DNA of 64,000 nucleotides from Eudorina sp. 2006-703-Eu-15. Taxonomy: Eukaryota > Chlorophyta > Chlorophyceae > Chlamydomonadales > Volvocaceae. Location of the stretch: the NCBI GenBank assembly GCA_003117195.1, contig BDSI01000198.1:1-64000 (forward strand), read 5' to 3'. Made by a program: the position numbers and the translations under genes. Under the pieces are notes generated by a model. The model saw only the letters and a list, made by a program, of their open reading frames with translations. It did not search any database and was not told the origin of the DNA. Below, piece after piece: positions 32,045 to 41,747 of this stretch (the stretch's first letter is position 1; every line of letters starts with the position of its first letter).

Positions 32045-33864
32045 GTTTTTTTTTTCTGAGAGGGACGTTACAAGGACAAAGGGACGGAAGCAGACCAAGC
32101 AGCAAGCCGGGAAGAAGGCCAGACGGCAAGCGAAGACCACCACACCGCAACCGAGCCCCAGAGGCACCAACCAGAAGGAAAGGGAACCAAGCAACGCCAA
32201 CCTCACAGACAGGACGGGGACAGGGACAGGGCGGCAGAGGGAGAGAAAAGCTCCCAAAGCGGCAAAACGGCACAACAAGGCCGCACCTCCTACTCCAGGC
32301 CACCAGGCGAGACGGAAGGCCAAAGACGACCCACCCACCAACAAACAACAAAAAACAAAAAAAGAAAAGAAAAAACAGCTACAAAACCAGAACACAGCAA
32401 CGAGGCAAACACTACCCAAAAAAAAACTACCCAAAGAAGCAGGGCAACACCCAACTGCAGCAGCCACAGAAGACACAAAGCAAACAACGGAAGCAACAAC
32501 CTGCAGCAGCCCCAGTGAACACCGGAACTCCCAACAGAAGGAGACACACCAGACCGCCCAACAGAAGGAACCCAAACCCCCCACCCCCCAAGAACAGACC
32601 CCCCAGGCTCGCACGAACCCAAAAGCACCGAGGTGCCGCCCAAGGCACAGGAGGCCAGGGCACGAGCACACCAAGGCGCCAAGCACGTCACGGCCGAACC
32701 CGGGTGCCGCTCGGTAGGGCCTCAAGCACGAGCACACCGCAGGGCCGCACAACAGGGCGCCGCTCTGCCAGCCATGCCAACAGACGCCGGCCCGGCAGAG
32801 CACGAGCACGCCACGAGCAAGGGAAACGTCCAGGGCTGGTACCCTGCGGGGCGCAGCAAGCAGGCACACCCCTCCCTCGCCAACCCAACAATGGAGGCCC
32901 TCACCCCTACAACACTGGCCCCCCTAGACCCCAGCACCCTCGAGGCCCCCCCACAAAGCCGAACGGAAACCCCCTTTCACTTCTGCCCTACACAAACCGG
33001 AAACGGCTCACACAACAAACCCCCCTGAGCTGGGCTGAGCTGATGCTGATGCTGTAGCTGTAGCTGCGAGCTGAAACTAATCTGACATTACTGCGGCGGC
33101 AGCCTGTGGGGCTGGCACAGGGTGGGCCAGGGACAGATGGACCCGCAGCCTGGGTGCCTGCCCTTCGGCACGCTCGACAGAGCACAGGACACCTTCATGC
33201 GCCCATGAGGCGCCCGTGCTTGGCGCCTTGGTGTGCTCGTGCCCTGGCCTCCTGTGCCTTGGGCGGCACCTCGGTGCTTTTGGGTTCGTGCGAGCCTGGG
33301 GGTCTGTTTTTGGGGGGTGGGGGGTTTGGGTTCCTTCTGTTGGGCGGTCTGGTGTGTCTCCTTCTGTTGAGAGTTCCGGTGTTCTCTGGGGCTGCTGCAG
33401 GTTGTTGCTTCCGTTGTTTGCTTTGTGTCTTCTGTGGCTGCTGCAGTTGGGTGTTGCCCTGCTTCTTTGGGTAGTGTTTGCCTCGTTGCTGTGTTCTGGT
33501 TTTGTAGCTGTTTTTTCTTTTCTTTTTTTTGTTTTTTGTTTTTTGTTGGTGGGTGGGTCGTCTTTGGCCTTCCGTTTCTCCTGGTGGCCTGGAGTAGGAG
33601 GTGCGGCCTTGTTGTGCCGTTTTGCCGCTTTGGGAGCTTTTCTCTCCCTCTGCCGCCCTGTCCCTGTCCCCGTCCTGTCTGTGAGGTTGGCGTTGCTTGG
33701 TTCCCTTTCCTTCTGGTTGGTGCCTCTGGGGCTCGGTTGCGGTGTGGTGGTCTTTGCTTGCCGTCTGGCCTTCTTCCCGGCTTGCTGCTTGGTCTGCTTC
33801 CGTCCCTTTGTCCTTGTAACGTCCCTCTCAGAAAAAAAAAAAAAAAATGAGGCTTCGAAGGCGT
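32045..33864 (-). mobile_element. LINE copy H (minus, interrupted)
   Basis: T11 (32045-32055), then a complete minus 3'UTR and the last part of ORF2 (stop at 33077-33079). A plus LINE insertion at 33211-33846 splits it, and it resumes with TGAGGCTTCGAAGGCGT to 33864. A 16-base local duplication (ACTACCCAAA) occurs at 32410-32435. Confidence 0.85.
33211..33846 (+). mobile_element. LINE 3'UTR insertion in copy H
   Basis: The 3' 620 bases of the 3'UTR and an A-tail are flanked by ATGAGG (33205-33210 and 33847-33852). The first bases CGCCC are not element sequence and may be filler. Confidence 0.87.
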
Positions 33865-34059
33865 GGCGCCGGCCCCTGCTTCTTTGGGTAGTTTTTTTTT
33901 TTTTTTCTGAGAGGGACGTTACAAGGACAAAGGGACGGAAGCAGACCAAGCAGCAAGCCGGGAAGAAGGCCAGACGGCAAGCAAAGACCACCACACCGCA
34001 ACCGAGCCCCAGAGGCACCAACCAGAAGGAAAGGGAACCAAGCAATGCCAACCTCACAG

Positions 34060-36381
34060 CAGGTATTGGGCAATGCCCTTGCCTTCCACTTCTCCTTTGT
34101 CCAGCCCTCCCCACCACAGCTGGCAGCGCTGCGGAAGTGCATCGACGGCTTCACAGCCTGGTCGTTGCTGCCTGAAGATGCTACCCTGGTGTGCAATGGT
34201 CGTGCACTGCTGAAGCCGGATCCAGTGGTGGCATACCAAGACCACGAGTGTGGCGGGGTTGGTCACATTGACCTTGACTCCTTCCTTGCAGCGCTGCATG
34301 GCAAGACCCTGGCGCAGTTAGCCCAACCAGGCCGGCAGCCCTGGAAGCTGATCATGCGCTCCCTCTTCGCTAACTGGGCCCCCCGGGGGACCGCCGGCTG
34401 GGGTTGGGTGTATGGGACGGTGGACCCACCGGCAAACCTGCCCCCGTACCTGGCCAGCCTGGTGACATCCTTCCGGGCCTCACAGCCCTGCCGGCTGCCT
34501 TACCCTGAGGGCACTGACGCGCGGGCGCTGCTGCATGAGCCGCTGTACTACAATGCAGCCCTTCGGGACCCAGTGACAGGACAGCCGTTCCAGCCCCCCG
34601 GTATGCCTGAGGGCGGACCCATCGACGCACCGTGCACCGTGGCAGCCCTGCGTGCAGCCCCAGCCCTGGCCCAGCGTGACCCCCAACTGCAGGCTGTGCT
34701 GGCTGCCGTGCCTCCAGACTGGCACCAGCTCCTGCCAGGTGGCCTCCTGACCGCAGAACTTCCTGAAGCAGCCAATTGGCAAGTGTCACTGGACAGCAAC
34801 TGGGTCCGCAGCCCGTCCGGAGCTCTACTGGCTGCCCTGCCCAGTGGCCGCCTCGTCACCCCTGAACCAACAGCGGCCGGGGCAGCGGCCCCTGAAGCGT
34901 GGCTGGCGGCCTGTGTCCTACCAGGCAAAAAGCCGCGCCGCTTCTGGTCCCTGGCGGAGCGGCTGGCGTACCAGGCTGCCCCACCGGCTGAGCGGCCGGC
35001 CTTGTGGCCAACCGAGAACCAGCTCCTGGGCCCCTGGAGCGAGGTGCAGTGCCACCCCTCAGTCATGGCCACGGCGCCCTGCCACTGGTACACTACACAG
35101 TCTGCGAAACCCGCCGCCGTCTCACAGCTGCACGCCTGGCTTTGGGAGACCATGGCCCAGGACCCCTGACGCCCGCTGCGTGGCCTACACTCCCGGGTAA
35201 TCGCAGTGCACTCACAGTCCTGGAGGAGGAATGGAGACGGCAGCATGCAGCCAACCGGGCCCCCAGCCATAGCAGCTGGTTCAGGATGCACCCAGTCCAG
35301 CCTGCAGCCTGGATGCGGCCACGTTGCAACCCACTCTCCCCGTTCACAGCCAGTGTCACTCAGCTGCCGGCAACTCAGCGGCGTCCTCACAGCCGGGGGG
35401 ACCCAGGGGCAGGCCCCTCGACAGCTGGGCCATCTACCTTCATCAACCACCCCCCGCAGGGCCGCTGCAAGGGAGCCCGCCGGACCTACCAGATCAGCTG
35501 GCCCCCGTGGACCCACCCGCCCCGCCGGACCCACCTGACCTGCCAGACCCACCTGACCCGCCTGAACCGCCAGACCCGCCGGGCTTGGGTGCACCCACGG
35601 CGGCCCAGAAGCACAAGACCTGGCAGCGGCTGTGGGACAGCCCGGCCAGCAACCGGGCCAAGGCCCTGGTGTGGCGCCTGCAGCATGCACGGCTCCCGTG
35701 CGGCCTGTACCTCGCAACCAAAGGCCGGCCGGACCGCGCCGCCTGCAGCCACCCACCCTGCCAACAGCCACAGCAGCAGCCACAGCAGCAGCCACAGCAG
35801 CAGCAGCCACGGCGATGGCGGCCAGAACCGTGCCTGGACAGCTTGACCCACATCTTTGTGGCCTGCCCGGCGTACCAGGGTGCTCGTGAGTGGCTGGTGG
35901 CTCTCTGGGGGGCCATCACCGGGGGGCCCGGCCCCCAATGATGAGCGTTGAACTGCTGCTGGGAGACTGGGCCGCCGCCTGGGGCCAGTACCCAACCAGC
36001 CCGGGCCTGCAAACCCTCTGGACCGCCCTTCGGGCCACCTGGCTGTGGGCCGTCTGGTGCCACCACCAAGCCGCTGACACCGAGCCCTGCCCCTCTGAAG
36101 CGGTCGTCACCCAGGTGGTCAGCGAGCTCCAACGGCTCATGTGGGCGCATTTCCGGATGGCAGCGTTGCCCGACGACACCATGGCTGGCTTGCCACTCTC
36201 ACACATCACCGCCCAGCTGAAGACAGCTCCGCTGGACGCCTTCGAAGCCTCGTGGGCGCATGAAGGTGTCCTGTGCTCTGTCGAGCGTGCCGAAGGGCAG
36301 GCGCCCAGGCTGCGGGTCCAGCTGTCCCTGGCCCACCCTGTGCCAGCCCCACAGGCTGCCGCCACAGTAATGTCAGATTAG
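34060..36381 (+). pseudogene. LINE ORF2 C-terminal part of copy J
   Basis: This encodes the region after the reverse transcriptase up to VMSD. It has single C losses near 35057, 35450 and 35937 relative to element L, all in C runs. Its Gln tract is six residues longer (QQPQQQPQQQPQQQQP) than in L, showing that this segment varies in length. Confidence 0.85.
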
Positions 36382-37369
36382 TTTCAGCTCGCAGCTACAG
36401 CTACAGCATCAGCTCAGCCCAGCTCAGGGGGGTTTGTTGTGTGAGCCGTTTCCGGTTTGTGTAGGGCAGTAGTGAAAGGGGGTTTCAGTTCGGCTTTGTG
36501 TGGGGGCCTCGAGGGTGCTGGGGTCTAGGGGGCCAGTGTTGTAGGGGTGAGGGCCTCCAGGGTTGGGTTGGCGAGGGAGGGGTGTGCCTGCTTGCTGCGC
36601 CCCGCAGGGTACCAGCCCTAGACGTTTCCCTTGCTCGTGGCGTGCTCGTGCTCTGCCGGGCCGGCGTCTGTTGGCGTGGCTGGTGGAGCGGCGCCCTGTT
36701 GTGCGGCCCTGCGGTGTGCTCGTGCTCGAGACCCTACCGAGCGGCACCCGGGTTCGGCCGTGACGTGCTTGGCGCCTTGGTGTGCTCGTGCCCTGGCCTC
36801 CTGTGCCTTGGGCGGCACCTCGTTGCTTTTGGGTTCGTGCGAGCCTGGGGGGTGTGTATTTGGGGGGTGGGGGGTTGGGTTCCTTCGGTTGGGCGGTTGG
36901 GCCCTTCGGTGGGCAGGTTGTTGCTTCCGTTTGCTTGCTTTGTGTCTTCTGTGGCTGCTGCAGTTGGGTGTTGCCCTGCTTCTTTGGGTAGTGTTTGCCT
37001 CGTTGCTATCTTCTGGTTTTGTAGCTGTTTTTCTTTTCTTTTTTTTGTTTTTTGTTGTTTGTTGGTGGGTGGGTCGTCTTTGGCCTTCCGTCTCGCCTGG
37101 TGGCCTGGAGTAGGAGGTGCGGCCTTGTTGTGCCGTTTTGCCGCATTGGGAGCTTTTTCTCTCCCTCTGCCGCCCTGTCCCTGTCCCCGTCCTGTCTGTG
37201 AGGTTGGCGTTGCTTGGTTCCCTTTCCTTCTGGTTGGTGCCTCTGGGGCTCGGTTGCGGTGTGGTGGTCTTTGCTTGCCGTCTGGCCTTCTTTCCGGCTT
37301 GCTGCTTGGTCTGCTTCCGTCCCTTTGTCCTTGTAACGTCCCTCTCAGAAAAAAAAAAAAAGAAAAAAA
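34060..37369 (+). mobile_element. LINE copy J
   Basis: Copy J starts at GCAGGTATTGGGC (equivalent to 44335), runs through ORF2 (stop at 36379-36381) and 3'UTR, and ends with A13-G-A7 at 37349-37369. It sits in the 3'UTR of minus copy M, with CCTCACAG on the left and ACAAGGACGGGG on the right. It is closest to copy A, sharing the extra Gln-tract repeats. Confidence 0.87.
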
Positions 37370-38242
37370 CAAGGACGGGGACAGGGACAGGGCGGCAGAG
37401 GGAGAGAAAAGCTCCCAAAGCGGCAAAACGGCACAACAAGGCCGCACCTCCTACTCCAGGCCACCAGGCGAGACGGAAGGCCAAAGACGACCCACCCACC
37501 AACAAACAACAAAAAACAAAAAAAAGAAAAGAAAAAACAGCTACAAAACCAGAACACAGCAACGAGGCAAACACTACCCAAAGAAGCAGGGCAACACCCA
37601 ACTGCAGCAGCCACAGAAGACACAAAGCAAACAACGGAAGCAACAACCTGCAGCAGCCCCAGAGAACACCGGAACTCTCAACAGAAGGAGACACACCAGA
37701 CCGCCCAACAGAAGGAACTCAAACCCCCCACCCCCCAAAAACAGACCCCCCAGGCTCGCACGAACCCAAAAGCACCGAGGTGCCGCCCAAGGCACAGGAG
37801 GCCAGGGCACGAGCACACCAAGGCGCCAAGCACGTCACGGCCGAACCCGGGTGCCGCTCGGTAGGGTCTCGAGCACGAGCACACCGCAGGGCCGCACAAC
37901 AGGGCGCCGCTCCACCAGCCACGCCAACAGACGCCGGCCCGGCAGAGCACGAGCACGCCACGAGCAAGGGAAACGTCCAGGGCTGGTACCCTGCGGGGCG
38001 CAGCAAACAGGCACACCCCTCCCTCGCCAACCCAACCCTGGAGGCCCTCACCCCTATAACCCTGGCCCCCCTAGACCCCAGCACCCTCGAGGCCCCCCCA
38101 CAAAGCCGAACTGAAACCCCCTTTCACTACTGCCCTACACAAACCGGAAGCGGCTCACACAACAAAACCCCCCTGAGCTGGGCTGAGCTGATGCTGTAGC
38201 TGTAGCTGCGAGCTGAAACTAATCTGACATTACTGCGGCGGC

Positions 38243-38306
38243 AGCCTGTGGGGCTGGCACAGGGTTTTGGCCTGTGGGGCTGGCCTGGGGTTTTGGCCTG
38301 TGGGGT
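38243..38306 (+). repeat. 26-bp repeat across 5' junction of element L
   Basis: GCCTGTGGGG recurs at 38244, 38270 and 38296, a 26-bp period. The first unit is target sequence (copy M) and the following one and a half units belong to the insertion. This looks like filler copied from the target at the 5' junction. Confidence 0.8.
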
Positions 38307-38420
38307 ATACTTCAATACTTCAATACTTCAATACTTCAATACTTCAATACTTCAATACTTCAATACTTCAATACTTCAATACTTCAATACTTCAGTACTT
38401 CAATACTTCAATACTTCAAC
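38306..38420 (+). repeat. 8-bp tandem repeat (TTCAATAC)n
   Basis: About 14 copies of TTCAATAC, nearly perfect (one TTCAGTAC near 38391), lie just inside the 5' end of element L. It may be part of the element 5'UTR, as tandem promoter units are in some LINEs, or a local expansion at the junction. Only one full-length copy is available, so this cannot be settled here. Confidence 0.85.
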
Positions 38421-39113
38421 GCTTCGCCACCACCAACACCACCTCCACTTTGGTCACTGTTTCGCGATTTTAACTTTCACAATTAATCTTCTCGATTTCG
38501 TCTTTTGATATTACTCAAACTTACGGCTCAGCTTTGCAGCTTTGACCTGGGCCGCGTTTCGCTACTTCCAACGACTATCACATAGCGCCAGTGTCCAGGC
38601 TCCGTTCCTATCCAGTTTACAACAGTATTACCCGCTCTTCCATTTGGGTCAATATCTGGGCTGCTCGCTGTCGTCCAGTATTTCCTGCGGTGCGGCTCTC
38701 ATGGCGCCGACCAACTTGGAGCTGCTGGGCGCAACCTGGCCGGCCTACTGCTGGTGAATCTTAGCTCTTCGGTGTTGACCTTTGTGGCAACCGTCGTGGA
38801 CGGAGCTGCTCTGGAGCCCTCGTCGACTCTGGTGTGCTGCGCCCTGTAGGGGCACCCGCTTGCCTGGTCTAGCTCTGTCAGGAGGGCCTGGGGCGGGTTC
38901 CCAGGGTGGGGTTTGTTTTGTGGTTTGCTAGGTGTCGGGGTTTGGTCGCTGTTTTGGGGCTTCGGTCTGTTTTTGGGGTGCTTGCGGGGTGTTGTCCTGC
39001 TGTTGTTGTGTTTTACCTTGCCTGGCTGGTGGTTCTCCCCAGCCCACAGCAGTGCTCTCAGCAGGCAGCTTTAGCAGCACCAGGGCTCTCACGGGTGGAG
39101 CGCAAGTCCCCCT
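38421..39113 (+). other. 5'UTR / leader region of element L
   Basis: About 690 bp lies between the octamer array and the first ORF1 Met. It is unique in the window, since all other copies are 5'-truncated. The first half is mixed composition, the second half G/T-rich (38900-39030) and similar in style to the 3'UTR. No TATA box or other promoter element stands out. An internal promoter would be expected here for a LINE. Confidence 0.6.
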
Positions 39114-39230
39114 TTGAGCTGCCTGCCACGGGTCCCTCACAGCAGAGTTGGGGGCCCAGCAACCGCCGCGAAGTGTGGCGGGTGCACAGCCACAGCGACC
39201 GCCACGGCAGCAGCAGCAGCAACAGCAGCC

Positions 39231-39266
<36 letters not shown>

Positions 39267-41747
39267 GCAGCAGAAGTAGCAGCAGCAGCAGCAGCGACAG
39301 CAACAGCCGCAATGAATTGCCGTGCGGGACCCCTGCCTTCCGACCCTGCCCGCTGGCCCAGGGATGGGCCCCTGACCAGGGCTCCACGGGCCTTTGCACC
39401 GGCCTCTGCCGCAGTACCCGCCTCCACGCGCCGGCACCGCCTGCCGCTGCCGGGGGCGCCTGCTGGCTGGGCCACTGCCCCGGCTGCTGTCCTCCCTGTG
39501 TGGCGTGCACAGCCTGGCCGGGCCCTGCCAGGAGCGTCGCTGACCACTGAACTCAAGGCGGTGGACCTTCTCATCCAGCCCCGCCTCCTGGTGGGGGCCT
39601 CGTTCCCCGCCACACATGGTGTACTTCCAGACTCGTGCCTTCAGCAGGCATGTGCTGCGGCCGTCAGTGCGGCGCTGGCTGCCAGCAAACCCGGTGACTT
39701 CGTCAACCAGGCCGTCCATGGCCAAGGCCGCTCCACCAGTGTCGTGCTGGGCTCCTGCCCTGGGCTTAGTGGTGAAAATGCTGTGGCAGCTCTGCTGCGC
39801 CAGCACCACCTCCCTGTTGTTGCTGGAGGGCTGCAACTTCAGGTGCTGGTCCAGCCGTTGTATGTGCCCCTGCGCCCGCACACCCACAAGCTAGTCATCA
39901 CCGGGCTACCAGGCGCCTTTGCTCTGGAGGGCGTCTCAGGGGTCCTGCTCCACTGTGCGGGCCTGGTGGACTCCACGGCTGCTGGCGCCGACCTTGTGGC
40001 CGGCGAGCTCCTTGGGGACCCACTGGCTCGGGGCGGCACGCCTGCCGGCAGCCTCCCTGATGCCTCCCACCTGGTGGCTTTCATTCAGGCCCCCGCATCA
40101 GACCCCGACCTGGGCCGCCTGCCCCGGGCGTTTCACATTGGAGAGCAGACGGTGCGCATCAGCATCATCGACCTGAGAAGTGTGTCAGGGGGCCCCGCCG
40201 CGGCGGGCCCCTGTGATGGGGCCCACCCCGCTGGCCCCACAGCTGCGGGCCCCACCCTGGCGGACACTGACATGCCTGACGTGCCAGTGGCCGGTGATCC
40301 AGCTCCTGCAGCGCCGCAGCCAGCAGCACCGTCCGCTCCCGCGGCCCTCAGTGACAGGCCCGGGCCCCCTCGGCCCCCCAGTCTGGCTGATCAGGCCCGC
40401 TGGTGGCGTCGCCAGGGCCCTACCCCGGGGGAGCCCGACAACCCAGCTGCCCCAGCCGCCTTGGCCAGCCCCCTGCGGGCAGTCCTCACCAGTGTGCAGG
40501 CCGCACATGACCGCCAGCGGTCAGTGTATCCCCGGGCGGGGGTCGGCCTTTCAATGGGTGATACCCCGGCCCGGGGCCCCGACGGTGCCCGCCCCGACGG
40601 TGCCCAGACCCCGGCCCGGGAGCCTCCCGGTGCCCGTATGCTCGCCGGTGGGGGCACCCCACTGGCGGCGGCCCCCCGCAGCCCCGCCGGGCAGCCTGCC
40701 CCCACTGTGGCCCGCCCGCCACCACCAGGGGCCGTCAGCCCCCCGGGGCCGGCGGCTGACGCCTGGGGCCCTGTCACGCCCAGCCCGCACCCGGGGCGCC
40801 CCCCGGGCCCCCAGCTGGCTGCCACCCCCAGCAGCTCTGTCAGCCCCGCCCGCCTCCCAGCCCCAGCTACTGCCAGCCCCGCCCCCGCCCCCCTGCCAAC
40901 CCCCCAAGCGCCGGCTGCACACGGGGGCGGCCCGCCGGCAGCTGCCACTGGTCCTCAGGCGCCCGAGGGCCCCCACAGCCCAGTGTACCCCTCCACCACC
41001 AGGCCCACATCAGCTCCGCCTTGTGATCGCCAGGGTCTCCCGCCACCAGGTGCCGCGGTGCAGCCCAAGGGGGCGACCCCCCTGTCAGTGAGTGGGCCGC
41101 TGACCACCCATGAGGTAGCCCTCCTTCAAGCCAGCCTCCTGGCCGGCCCCACCTTAGGTGACTGGCAGCCCCCCGGGCCCGTGTTACTGGCCGGGTATCA
41201 TGATGCCCTGGTTGATTACTTTGAGGCCTGCCCGCACCCAGCCGCTGCCAACCCCGTGGCGCGCACCCTCCTGGGCCGCTTCTTCCTCCAGCACCACCCT
41301 ACCCTGCCATCCCCGGAGGCCGCCGACCCCCGCCCCGTGGTCGCCACCTTCTGCCGTCGGGCCCTGCACCAGCTCGACTGCACGTCCACTGGGCCACTAA
41401 GTGAACCGCAAGCTTCCCGCCTGCTGCTGGCCGCGAGCCGGCGGGACCTAGCGTGCAAACAGCGACCAGCCCCTGCGGACACCATCTTGCTGGCGGCGCT
41501 GGAGAGAGGGATGGCCGCCCATACCCACCATGTCAGCCAGGCCCCGTCCACAGCGGCGGCACTGCTGCAGCTGTACCGGCAGCACCTGTCATTCCTGGCC
41601 AAATACCTCACAGCCGTGGAAGCCCACCCTGACCATGCGTTCCGCTTCAGCAAAGCTGTCATGGACCAGCTGCAGGCCCGCCTGGGCACCTCTGATAGCC
41701 GCGGTGGCCGCCCGACACGCAGGGCGGGCCGCGGCGGGCCACAATGA
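39114..41747 (+). CDS. LINE ORF1 protein (predicted RNA-binding chaperone)
   Basis: The 877-codon ORF is open from ATG 39114. A later Met at 39312 (residue 67, MNCRAGPLPS) is an alternative start that would skip the Ala/Thr run encoded by the CAG-rich repeat (residues about 25-66). Residues about 100-350 look globular, with beta-like stretches such as KLVITGLPG and RISIIDLRS. They could be an RRM-like fold, but I cannot confirm this. Residues about 360-660 are Pro/Ala/Gly-rich and probably disordered. Residues 663-877 are mostly helical, with a basic end (RGGRPTRRAGRGG). No CCHC knuckle is seen. By analogy with other LINEs it should bind element RNA. Its stop overlaps the ORF2 start. It is the only intact ORF1 in the window. 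Confidence 0.8.
39196..39311 (+). repeat. CAG-rich trinucleotide repeat in ORF1 start
   Basis: Impure CAG/CAA/AGC repeats run for about 115 bp. In the ORF1 frame they read as Ala and Thr (TATATATAAAAA), in another frame as Ser. If translation starts at 39312 the repeat is leader sequence instead. Confidence 0.85.
41744..41747 (+). promoter_or_regulatory. ATGA stop-start overlap of ORF1 and ORF2
   Basis: CACAATGAGCC places the ORF2 start ATG (41744) over the ORF1 stop TGA (41745). Copies B (5675) and F (20636) have the same junction, so it is an element feature rather than a chance mutation. It suggests ORF2 is made by termination-reinitiation, which would keep ORF2 protein scarce. Stop-start coupling is documented for the SART1 LINE of silkworm. 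Confidence 0.75.

Noticed and set aside
38248..38508. Repetitive frames reading YFNTSILQ over the octamer array
   Set aside because: This is translation of an 8-bp tandem repeat in all frames, not a protein.
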